Source: Lingula anatina
Lineage: Eukaryota; Brachiopoda; Lingulata; Lingulida; Lingulidae
Length of the DNA: 64,000 bases
Reading direction: 5' to 3'
NCBI RefSeq assembly: GCF_001039355.2
Contig: NW_019774169.1
Span: forward strand, 536,416 to 600,415
This document shows positions 1-10,719 of the stretch, one piece after another. A program made the translations under genes and the position numbers. The first letter of the stretch is position 1. Every line of letters begins with the position of its first letter. The notes beneath the pieces were generated by a model. That model had not been told where the DNA came from, did not search any database, and saw only the letters and a list, made by a program, of their open reading frames with translations.

Positions 1-571
1 ACACCTCAGTAAGAAATACATATAATTCCCATATTATAGGTTGTCTTGTTCTCTCATATCTTAGTTTCATTCGTGAGACTTGATGTCAAATAATTGAATG
101 CAATTTAAAGATATAATTACACAAAAAGTTCTGCTCCATTACTTTGATTTACGCAAGTCAGTATGAGGAAAAGGTTAAAGTTATCTTCCTCAAGTATAGA
201 TTAATCATTTCAATCTTGGTTCATTAAGTATACTATCTTAGCCACCTGGCAAGTGGTTTTGTCGCGTTCCGTGACTTTGGTCCAGTAACCTGATAGCTCA
301 GCAAGCCTACCTAAATGATTCTTAAGGTAAAATCTTATGACAGATGATGATGCTTTCTACTTGCCATATTGTACTTAAAAGTCCGCATGGCTTTACTTTC
401 AGAACCTTCCCATTTTAAAGGAAATCCTTGGGAAATAAGTGTCTCAGATAATAATGGAACCTTTTTGTTTCCATGCGCCTGTCACATTAAGTACATTCTA
501 GTACAAACTTAGGTAATTAATTATCTGATTGGCCCTTGAAATCTGACACTTCATTTCGTTATTTTTTCCAG
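1..571 (+). other. ACP6: Intron of the ACP6-like gene (partial)
   Basis: AT-rich non-coding sequence ending in a pyrimidine-rich stretch and the acceptor AG at 570-571. I see no coding exon, RNA gene or repeat in it. The earlier exons of the gene must lie to the left of the window. Confidence 0.6.
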
Positions 572-658
572 GGAGCGTGATCTTGGATTGAAATTAGCTG
601 CTGGTCCTATCCTCCACATGCTGGAAGAAAGAATTGATAATGTTCTTGATGGCAAAAG
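572..658 (+). CDS. ACP6: ACP6-like exon (antepenultimate region)
   Basis: 87 nt, acceptor AG at 570-571, donor GTAACT at 659. It enters with one base completing a codon and leaves with two. It encodes ERDLGLKLAAGP followed by an amphipathic stretch ending LDGKR, the helix before the HD motif in this family. Confidence 0.82.
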
Positions 659-3600
659 GTAACTAATCTGTGGAGGGTAAAGGGGAGATAACCTGGAAAG
701 ATGTTGATGTTTTTGATAACATGTCAAACTGTCAATCTTGTTACATTCTAGGTTAAAGCTACTGTTTTACCTGGATTTGAGGAGGTCCTCTTACATTTGT
801 GAAAGGGCACTGTCTAAAGTACATGTAAGTGCTGAACTGTAGGTCCTTTTGGCATCCTACTACTAGGTAGCCCCCCCCCCTTTTTTTTGAGGGGGGTCAT
901 CATATCCCATGCCATATATCTTTTTCTTTAGACGAAGCCATCCAAAAAAATCACAACTGAAACTATTTTGAAGTGAGTAGTTTTTCAAGCTTCCATTTCA
1001 AAACAGATTAATAGATATTTGGTCTTTATTGTCTGTCTCAAAGAATGTTTGTCCTTACTGACCTGAGTCACCTTTCCCACACATTCCACTTAATTTTGAT
1101 TACTTAGGAAGAAGGTAAGATTCTGAAATCATTTTTCATTTTCTTAATGTCCATGTTGCATGCTTTGTGTACGGTATTGGTATGGTATCCCATGCAGGAA
1201 ATGGAAAGTGTGCCACTCAGAATGAGGGTTTAATTTTGATCAATTTCTCCCTGAATAGTCATCTATTTCTGTTTCCAATGTCAGTCAGAGTAAGTTAACT
1301 TAGGGCTCGTAAACAGATTAGGCATTTTCTAACTCTAGCCTCAGATTTGTGAGCACAAATGCCAAAATGAACAACTCCAACAATGAATTAACTACCATGA
1401 CATAAAATTTCATGCCACAAGCACATGTACAGCATTTCATTACACAAACTGTTATCCGCTTATCTACCTGTTCTGCACTTTCCATATGAGCTGAAGAGTG
1501 TCAAGAACACATTGATGCCACATAAAGAGTCCATTGGGGGGGGGGGGGGTTATGTGTACAGCCATAGACTTGGATATTGTTTGTGTAAAGAAACACTAAG
1601 CTTGTGGCAAGTAATTCTACATTGGGGTAGTTAACTTGTGGCTGGAGTCATTAATTTGTGCATTTGTGTTCCCAAATGTTAGGCTTGTTTTAGAAAACGG
1701 CAATTACCTTGAGGCCTGTGACTGTCAGCAGTACTAGTCCCCTTCGAGCTTTGAAAACTTACTAGGTAATGAAAAAATAATGGTAAAGGGTAGAAAATAT
1801 CATATTTTTACAATTTTTAATCTCAATTAGAGTGGATTATCAGCTTCATGTGATGAAGACCATTTTTTCAGAAAGGGCCAAATGTATAATATTTAAATCC
1901 TTATGCTATTTTGTAGTAGTTTTAAATTTGCAGAGGATCAAATCCAAAGATCAGAAATCTATTATTATTATTCAAAAATGAATGAAAAGAATAAAAACTC
2001 AGGTAGCTGAGTTTTACGTAAAAAAAAAAAAAGCTTCCTGCTTTATATTACTCTACCCACCAACATTATTCCCTACTGCCTAATTGGAGGACATACGTGA
2101 CTGCTGTGATTTTTTTCCTTTTAAATCTGCATTTAAGCCTAGTTTGGCACTGCAACTTTATCCTCATAATCACACTAATGATTTGACAACATTGGTGATA
2201 CCCACCTATCATGATATCATTCAGTACACCCACTGAGACAGGAAATTTGCTTAAAGCTATTAATGTAATTAGAGGTAAATTTGTAACAGTTGCGTCATAA
2301 GGATTATGAGTAACATGTTTTGTTGTTTTTTTTTGTTTTTGTTTTTTTTGTTTTTTTTGTTTTTGTTTTTTTACCTGCTGACTAGAAAAATACTTTGTTT
2401 AGATTGAAGGAAATGGTGTCATTCTGGTTTGATTTAGGGCTTATCACGTTTGTGGATAAGACATAATTGGAAGATATTTGACTTTTTTAACAATGTAGTA
2501 AAAATAAGTAACGAAGAAAACCCAGGGTGAACCATTGAACTATTTGATGAAACAAAGTGAAGTATAGTTTTTCGATAAAAGTGCATTTATTGTATGACCA
2601 TGACCTAAAAGTACGAAAACTACCATATTCTAAAACAACTATGCTAAAATTACCATAACAATTTATGTGTAGTTTTGTCGCAAATTCATTTGGGCAAAGA
2701 GGCAAACTCGCACTGGATTCCTTGTTAAAGCTTTGGATTCTTCTTGTGGGTCTTTCAACTATATGTATTGATTTCCAGCTCTCAGAGACTGTGTTTGTAC
2801 TCTGTCCATGACTCCTCGCTGGTTCCCGTCCTGGTAGCCCTGGGGATCTATGATGACAAATGGCCGCCATATGCTGCTGACCTGTGTATAGAAGTGTATG
2901 AGGACCAACAAGGGACACACTGGATCAGAGTGACTTATTGTGGAAATGTTAGTATTTATTTGAATACAAGCTCAAACTTAGATCTGGGCTTGTGTAAGTC
3001 TAAATGGCATTGCCAGGTGGCCACATTACACATTAATCAGTAATGTGTAATTGTCTGGTGATCATTGTGAAATCTCTAGAGGCTTTTGAAAAAACTATTT
3101 AGTGGGTCAGAGAGAAGATTATTGAGAGAGTGGTCTACAGAAATGCCCCTCTGCACATCAGAGTGTGAACTCACTGGTTTAAATAATTTAGTTAGGAGAT
3201 AATATTATTTAAAACCTAGCAGTAGGTGAATTCCTATTATTATCTTTTTTTTAACTTTTATGGATGAAAGTTCAACAGAATTCAGCTGTTTGGTGAGCGG
3301 TTTACAGTAAACTCCCACTGGAAGCAAACTACTAAATCACTGGTAGATTGAATTAGGTATTTGGTGATAGATAATCTATCTATTCATTATATGGGGGAAA
3401 CTATAACCTGGTTCAGTATTAGAAAGGATATTCATCATTAGTTTGATGGATGAGAGCCTTTCGTAGATGGTATTTTATCATTCTGCCATTTTGACTGAAA
3501 TCTTACTAGTTGAATTCTTACTATGGGCATTATAAGGTTTATGATTGATTATCTACATTGATTTAAAATCCTTCTTATATCTGAATGGTGCAGTTGTATA

Positions 3601-4084
3601 GCAAGGACACTGGATGTGATGCTAGATGTTCAGGTCTTCTTCTCTAACACAATTGCTATATCCTTCTCTAATACAATGGTTTTGTGAATAAGCCAGTAAT
3701 GAAAAACACAATCAAAAGTTGAGTGAAAAGAAAAGCAAAATGCTTTCCTCTTGTGCAACATCATCTTCTATAACACAATAGGGTATTTTATCTTACCAGT
3801 AGCTGTGATGTGAATGGCCATTTATTGGTCACTGTTAAAACATGAGACATTGTAATTTATTCAATAATACTTAATTAAACAATTGTATAGCTCCCACACA
3901 TGAGTAAAACATTCTTTGTGCGGTTTCATGTTTTCAGGAACAAACCCTCCCAGGTTGTAGTGGCCCAGTGATCACTTTGGAAGAATACAAGAAAGCAACA
4001 TCCAATTATTCTATACCCATGCAGACATATTGGCACTTGTGTGACAATGAGGGCCAGGAGAAACCATCACTACTAGGTATCTAG
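572..4084 (+). CDS. ACP6: Lysophosphatidic acid phosphatase type 6-like, C-terminal part (3 exons)
   Basis: Join of 572-658, 2779-2947 and 3938-4084: 133 codons plus the stop TAG at 4082-4084, with matching phases. Histidine acid phosphatases remove phosphate through a phospho-histidine intermediate near the N-terminus and an HD pair near the C-terminus. Vertebrate ACP6 acts on lysophosphatidic acid and is reported to be mitochondrial. The HD pair is visible as YSVHDSSLVPVL. It is followed by KWPPYAADL, then EQTLPGC and a terminal region ending in YWHLC. This order matches ACP6 better than the PXYLP1 or secreted prostatic types. The N-terminal RHG motif and any targeting signal lie outside the window. 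A polyadenylation signal follows about 180 bp after the stop. The family assignment is firm; the ACP6 subtype rests on the C-terminal motifs alone. Confidence 0.85.
659..2778 (+). other. ACP6-like intron with homopolymer tracts
   Basis: Non-coding. It contains a C10T8 run at 871-888, a G14 run at 1536-1549 and a T-rich tract with interspersed G at about 2319-2372. No other feature was recognised. Confidence 0.6.
2779..2947 (+). CDS. ACP6: ACP6-like exon with catalytic HD motif
   Basis: 169 nt, acceptor TTTCCAG, donor GTTAGT. The single leading base completes the codon split at 658, giving SSQRLCLYSVHD. The HD dipeptide supplies the general acid of histidine acid phosphatases. WPPYAADLCIEVY follows, a conserved block around the active site and dimer region. 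Confidence 0.88.
2948..3937 (+). other. ACP6-like last intron
   Basis: AT-rich and non-coding, from donor GTTAGT to acceptor TTTTCAG. Nothing else was recognised. Confidence 0.6.
3938..4084 (+). CDS. ACP6: ACP6-like terminal exon
   Basis: Acceptor TTTTCAG, phase 0. It begins EQTLPGCSGP, has a Cys-rich tail (LPGC and HLC) typical of the ACP6 C-terminus, and ends in a TAG stop at 4082-4084. Confidence 0.86.
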   Translation, partial: EQTLPGCSGPVITLEEYKKATSNYSIPMQTYWHLCDNEGQEKPSLLGI

Positions 4085-4265
4085 GTTACAATAGACATGA
4101 CATCTCCTTAAAATAAGATACCATCAATATAAGCAAATATATTTGTGTTAGAATCATGAAAAATGGATTTGTATAATGTTATTTATGTTATGGTATTTAT
4201 ATAATACGTTTCTCTTACCTAAATATTTAATATTAACTAGTATTTACATATTTGCTGGAAATATA

Positions 4266-4271
4266 AATAAA
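4266..4271 (+). terminator. Polyadenylation signal of the ACP6-like gene
   Basis: AATAAA 182 bp downstream of the stop, followed by a GT-rich stretch (GGGTTGGGTTTT). It is the first well-formed hexamer after the stop, so the mRNA 3' end is probably near 4290. Confidence 0.6.
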
Positions 4272-5537
4272 GCAGGGTTGGGTTTTAATTTGATTACAGT
4301 CAGTGTTATGTTTCACTTTTTATCCATAAGATTTTGAAAAAAATGATTACAGATACAAAATTTGATCTTTCAGATCGACTGCTAGGACGTAAAAAGAAAG
4401 TAGAAGAAAGGAGACTAGTGCCAGAAGGAATGTAATAGGAAAGTCAAAGGTGTGATGCTCTAGAGATTTGTTGCTTTTTAGTACAGTGCTGCAAAAAAGT
4501 ATCCCATGCCCTTGTTTCAGTGGCAGATGACATCTTAGTAAGAAGTCGTGCATATGCCAGACTATTATATAGTACCAATAAACTGGTCATACCCCCATCA
4601 ATAATTTTTAATTGAAGTAGGTGTTCATATTAAAATACATGGATCTGACTCATCAATCTTTTTATCCAATTTTTTCATTGGAGATTTATCTAAATAACCC
4701 ATTTTAATTAGTAACCCTTATACTCATCTTCCACATCAAATGGTGGCTTTTCTCCATCCAGTCCATGACAGTTATTTGGTGTACTGGTCATATTTTCTTC
4801 TGTATTTTTTATATGTTTTATAACACAAATTATTTCAAAAATATATGCCCTTGTTTATCATGTTTTATCATGTGTAGAGTAAAAGCAGAAGGTTGTATAT
4901 GGAAAGTGAAAAAATGTTAAAAATAAGTATATATGTTTAAGGATATCATAACCTTTTATTATCATCCAGACACCGAAAAATGAGTTTTTTCCTGCATCTA
5001 ATTATTCAATAATGCATCTATCTTTTTGCTGATTTAAATCAATGAAAAAATCCTCGAAAATATAAAATATCGGCGTTTATATTTTTTCATTGCAATGTTT
5101 AACCTAATAAGCATAGGCAACTCAAGGCTTTAATCGTCAATTTAACAACAATTAAACAAAGGCATTATTTTGCGTTATCATTGATAAAATCTGAATAAAG
5201 AAAAATTGCTGGCAGGGTTTTGGAGTACTAAATGTTGTCATTAAATTGGCGTTGAAATGGTGATTGTGGATGTTCAGGTAAAAGAGAAATTTAAGAAACC
5301 GATTTTTCAGCTTTTACCCCAAAATCGCAATTATGACATCATTTGTAAGATGACATATGTGTAAATGTTAATTAAATTGGTCACTGAACACTGAAGATTT
5401 ATTTATTACCCAAAAGAATGTATGTAAGGCAGTAAATAAGGAGTTTTGGGCGAAGAGTGACAATATCCTTAATATCCTAGTCCCTAAGAGTTGGCTACCC
5501 TTGAGAAAGTGGTTTTGAAAGTTTTTGTTCTATTTCT

Positions 5538-5538
5538 T

Positions 5539-5589
<51 letters not shown>

Positions 5590-5592
5590 TTT
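5538..5592. repeat. (ATTT)n microsatellite
   Basis: About 13 uninterrupted ATTT units. Confidence 0.95.
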
Positions 5593-7251
5593 CCATTGGA
5601 TCAGTTCTTTTCAGAACTTGGTCACTGAAACAGTAGAAAAATTGGCCATAAATTATCAGAATATTTATCCCAGAAAGGTTCTATTTTAGCACTGAAATGA
5701 TACATCTGTACAAGTTCACATCTTGGTGAATGTTCAGTAAAATACAGATTAAGTACTTTAATCACCCATTAAGAGCAGCTTAGAAATATCTTAAAGGAGT
5801 GATGTCATTCAACATGTGAGCTAATGTCTGATGAGATGGCTTGAGGCAATTTCCAGGGAAGTGTTATGCTAAGACCCTAGATTGTTTATGGTTTGGCTTT
5901 TTGGATATATTGTAAGTAAAATGTCTACAAGCAGTTTTGAAATATTTCCTGTATGCCCATCCAACAAGGAAATAAAAGTAATATCATGACCTAACTGTAA
6001 TGATTGCAAATGACCATCCACATATATTTTGTTATTCTAAGAACCATATCAGACCTTTAAAGTTGTTTCTTTCTTGTTGTACGAGGGCTCCTTAAGGCTT
6101 TGCTCCTTAAAACCAATTTCTAGGAATTTTTTTTTGTAAGATTTAATAAAAAATTGAAAAATAGATATATTTTTTATGCTGTGCTTGGGCATTTCCAGAG
6201 TCCTTTAAGATATCTGAATGTGGCACATTAAAAAACATCTGGTAATACAGGTATAATCATGACTGTCTGTAAGTTAATGTGTACTATAAATTTTTTTTAG
6301 AAAGACATTTGTATATGGTTGACATAATATCCAATATCCAATATCCAATATCTTTTGAGACATATAGGAAGATTAATTAGAAATGTGATGCTAATGAACA
6401 ATATTGAAGCTATTGTGGATTCAATAACATGAAACATGGTGCACAAAGGTATCAGTTTTGAATTTATTCTGTAAAGTTAATCATTTAAGGATCACAATTA
6501 CTCCAGAAGGACATTTTTTGTTAAAATTATCTAAGCCAGTAGTGGTGATAGATGGATATTTATTGAACTCTATGGCTGGCATGGGACCAGTATGATCATC
6601 ATAATTCATATGCCATTGTCATGAGAGAATTAATCTATAGTCGATATCAGAATGAATTAATGCTGATTGCATGGTTGGGAATGACATAATGTAGTACTTA
6701 GTGTCAGGGATAGTACTGCCATGATAAAGATTCAATTATAATCCACAAGCATGACTGCGCAGGGATAGGCCCACTGTAAGAAGTGGCACCTTACCAGTCA
6801 TTACTGCCTGCTGAACTTTGATTCACCGAATGACAATTTTCATTACATCCACAGTTGGTATTCTAGCTTTTGATCACCTTTTGAACACTATAGCATGAAG
6901 AACAATAAAGGCGCCATGATTTCCCACTCATTATTTAACATCTGGCCAATGATATTTATGATAAGGATAAATGAGAGACTGAATAAGGAAATCGACTGAT
7001 TGTGAGAATAATATATGAATGTATAATGACCTGAATTAATCATTTATAAAAAGTCAGTGCAATGTGAATTTGGTCTGTGAAATTGGATGTAATAGAAATG
7101 TCTTGGTCGACAGTTGTTTATTTATTGAAAAAATGTAAATTGGTTTTCAAGTTGTATTATATGCATATGTAGGTTTGAAAGAACATCAATACATAATGCA
7201 GATAGTGTTATTGTCTCTATCAGTATATTCCTGTCACTTTTGATGTGATTT

Positions 7252-7700
7252 GTCATTTATAATAGACTCCAGATGTTTCTAATGTAAATCAAAATATTAG
7301 GCATTATCTACTAAATAGTCCAAATATAGATTCAGAGGTAACATTGTTATAAGCAGAGTTGTCTCACTAAATGTGATGCCAAGCAAATGAAATAGAGAAC
7401 ATGTCATTTTACTAATGATCTGTCATTTATAATACCCCAAATGTTGTTTATAAAAGCCGATACATCAGACATGTTATGTAACAGTCTAGATAGAGATAAC
7501 TTGGCATTGTTGTTGTCATCACAGTTGTCTTCATAATCAGATGCCAGGTAAACAATGCTGAGAATTTGTGGTTTTTGTAATTGTTTGTCATTTAAAACTA
7601 CTCCAGATGTTGCTCATATCAACCACAACAACTGACACACATGCATAATGTTCCAAATATAGATGAACAAATAACATTGTTGTTGTTAAAGTGACACCAT
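7252..7700. repeat. Degenerate tandem repeat, period about 165-170 bp
   Basis: Three units starting with GTCATTTA at 7252, 7422 and 7587. They share in order a CCAGATGTT- or CCAAATGTT-like block, CCAAATATAGAT (units 1 and 3) and AACATTGTT- or GGCATTGTTGTTG-like blocks. They are strongly diverged, so the repeat is old. The following 500 bp reuses ATGCAATGTCCAG at 7829 and 8143, with a variant near 8011. Confidence 0.5.
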
Positions 7701-9736
7701 ACCAATAGATCTCCATCATGCAACAGTCGAATCATGCTACAGAATGGCGAACAATACAAGAAATTGTATTAAGTGATTATTTTTATAACTGGATAAGCCA
7801 TTGAGCTTTATGGATTACTTGCCAGTCATGCAATGTCCAGATTGCTTATGATTCCTCAAGAAGAAAATTTAGTGGACTTTTTCATAATGTAAGAAATATA
7901 CAAAGTCCAGATGTGTTATTTAGATGTACTCCTCTTTTAAATTTATGTTATATACAGAATTTTTAAAGTGGATTTTCATTGCATGTTAGAATGTTCATAA
8001 TCATCATAAGATTTGCAATGTCCAAAAATACCTATCATACCTGAAGAGAAAACTTATTGGATGCCAAGAATAGAATTTTGATACTTATTTGGACACGCGG
8101 GATGTAATGAATGATGATGAAAGGTTTAAAAGTGTTATTAGTCATGCAATGTCCAGAAATGCTAAGTATTTGATTTGTTACAGATGTAGTAAATAAAATG
8201 ATTAATATTTTTGTACATTGCAGAACTCTGCATTAAATATGTACACAATTCTTTAAGATAGTGAAATGTGAAGTATAATAATTGATATCATGAATCAAGG
8301 AGAAAAAAGGGTGTTTGTATTAAATTTAAAATAAAAAAATTCCATAGCTTTTCAGCAGTCATTGGTATGAATGAACATGTTATACTGCAAATAATATGGC
8401 TAAAAATTAAATTAAAAAAATGAATAAAAAATGCTTTCACAGTGGAAAAATATTCTAAGATTTGAATGCCCACTCTATAAAGTTATTATTAGCATGTGTT
8501 ACGCTTTTTAACAGTAATAAGGGCGAAATTTGCCATTACTCTTTTTAAGCATAAACAAACATCCTCTTAACACCTGAACAGAAACAACAAAAACAGCATG
8601 GTATATAAATTTATCATTACATGCCATAGTGTTGGCTAAAAATGCTTCAGTGGAAATGATCAGATGTGCTGCTGATACAGGTGGTTGTATTAATAATTGG
8701 GAGAGAGGGATGGTTCTGAGCAGTTTCATAATCAGGACTTTAATATATATATATATAAACCTGAAATTGCTCTTAGAAAAATAAGATTAAAGGGATAACA
8801 ACTCTTCGTGTGAGATCTATATTTCACAGTAAAAACATTGTAAACAACTCATAGAAATATAATATATTCTATTTTACTACAAAAATGCAGTTAAAGTAAT
8901 TATTCTGAAATCTGTGCTTGTCTTCATTCCATGTGACCTCCATAGATGGTTATACTCTGTAATAATCTCTTAATAGATTATTACAAAAAACAAAACAAAC
9001 TTTCTAGAAAAAAAAACAGAGAGTAACTTTGAATGTAGAAATGGATTCATTAACCATTGGTAAATTGTTGTTTACCCCAGGAAATTCATTTTTTGGCCAA
9101 AATATACAGTTGTTATCCCTTTAAGGAAATTAAATGACAACAAAAAGAATCAAACAATAATGTTCAAACTATGGATGAATTAATCAGGCATTATCGTTTC
9201 AAAATAATTTCATTTTTAAAGAACAAATCAGGAAAAATTGATTATTTTCAATTTACAGAATGCTAAACTCAGAACGCATATTTATTGTGATGTAGCTAGG
9301 AAAATATGTCACATCATTATTCATATTTATTGCCAACAACACATTGTTAATTCAGGTAACAGCTCTACAAACCCATAAAACAGTAATATACTGGGGGCAG
9401 TTAGTGGTTTTTAAAAAGGCTGTGATACAACCACAGCTTGCATTAAACCAAATCAGGACAACCTGCTGTCGAGTAACAGCTGCCATTTTATGCACTATTT
9501 GTTGCTCTAGGTGTACTTTTTTAATACATCCCATTTTGTTGCAGTTATGTAGTATTTAGTCCAAGCTGGGGTTTTGAAATGTAAAATATAAGCATTTTCT
9601 CCAATTTTTGTTTAATTTACACCCATGCTAATTTTACTCCTTTAAAATGCAATGACTTTCAAATGAGAAATCTTTAGCATGCCATTATGCCATAAACTAT
9701 GAAACAAAATTTAAAATGTTATCTGAAACAGTGTAA

Positions 9737-10033
9737 TTGTACCACCAGCGTTAGCGCTGGCGGTACACATGGTTTCGGTCCCGTCCGGATCGTTCCACCG
9801 GCTCCGTTGGCTCCGCCGGCTCCGCCGGACGGCTACCGTTACCGCTTCTCCTCCTAGACGGTAAGGGCCCCCGTACCCATCTCATGGATTTAGGTCACCT
9901 ATAATCTCAACTCGTTCCACGTAAAATTTGGGCTTTGTCGGTATTGGGGTCTGGGTGTGGCACTCATTGCAATGCACCCTTGTCTAAAAATGGCAAAATT
10001 AAATGCTAATTATCTACCCTACGGAAGGAGTTA
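9737..10033 (+). mobile_element. 5' end of a Helitron-like insertion (interior missing)
   Basis: Sequence present in the left contig but absent from the allelic segment 10035-18964, where host bases matching 9655-9736 run straight on into the bases found at 19047. It begins ATTGTACCACCAGC (9736-9749), which recurs inverted at 18999-19012. A hairpin follows: arms GTACCACCAGCG (9739-9750) and CGCTGGCGGTAC (9755-9766), one mismatch, 4-nt loop. 9781-9832 is very GC-rich. It ends at the N at 10034. No coding region for the Rep-helicase typical of autonomous Helitrons is visible. See 18966-19046 for the other end. Confidence 0.55.
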
Positions 10034-10034
10034 N
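10034..10034. other. Single N, probable contig junction
   Basis: The sequence right of the N (from 10035) re-aligns to 9655, so the assembly steps back about 380 bp here. This supports a join between contigs rather than one ambiguous base. Confidence 0.75.
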
Positions 10035-10707
10035 ACTCTCAAATGAGAAATCTTTAACATGCCATTATGCCATAAACTATGAAACAAAATTGAAAATGTT
10101 ATCTGAAACAATGTAATTAATTTAGAAATTTAAGCCAATTATTTTATCAAAATCCCATCACGTCGGCATAAAATCACAATTTTCTCCTGATTACTCCCTT
10201 CTCAATCATCTGTGGTCCTATTGTATTTTAATTCATATTTTCTCACAGAATAATTCCAGTTTTATTAACAAGGACTCTTGATGAGCATTTAGTGGTCAGA
10301 TTGGAGGAGACTTGATAGCCTCCAGAAAGAATCCAGATGGACAAGTAGTAATAAGTGATATTAGCTTTCCATCTGATTTGTTTGCTATATTCTGATCGGC
10401 CAACTGTAAGTCTGAGTGGTTTCCTGAAGTAGCCAATGTGTGGAAAATGGATTTTACTTTTTATCAACCACACAACTTGTAGACAAGTTAAGTTGTCCCT
10501 ATATAGTGGAATAAACCTTATAGAGTTTTCATTTTTTTGGATTTAAGCTTTTTTATCTTGGTAGTACACACACAATAGCATAGAAGGTCTGTAAATGTTA
10601 TTTAACATAGATTTAGCATCCAATGAACACATTATTATTATCATTATTATATGTTGTCTTATGCTTTATGGATAAAACAATGGCAATTTCGAGGGTATAT
10701 GCTCAGG

Positions 10708-10719
10708 CCGGCGCGCCCG
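10708..10719. other. 12-bp GC-only insertion in copy 1
   Basis: CCGGCGCGCCCG lies between bases that are adjacent in copy 2 (after position 19637). With its flanks it forms overlapping palindromes GCCGGC, GGCGCGCC and CCCGGG, which is odd in an AT-rich region. Confidence 0.8.

Larger units (their letters stand above)
4085..9654. other. Intergenic region between ACP6 3' end and the duplicated block
   Basis: 3' UTR to about 4290, then AT-rich non-coding sequence. It holds a short iteration of ATATCCA near 6327-6352, an (ATTT)n tract, a degenerate tandem repeat from 7252 and a (TA)n tract near 8742-8757. The open frames here are short, unlike known proteins, and look like chance. Confidence 0.55.

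Noticed and set aside
752-824. Possible extra ACP6 exon (open frame between an AG and GTAAGT)
   Set aside because: Its 73-nt length would break the phase between 658 and 2779, which join correctly without it, and the peptide does not resemble the family.
2487-2918. 143-codon minus-strand ORF
   Set aside because: Much of its 5' part is antisense to the ACP6 HD-motif exon, which has clear homology and splice sites on the + strand.
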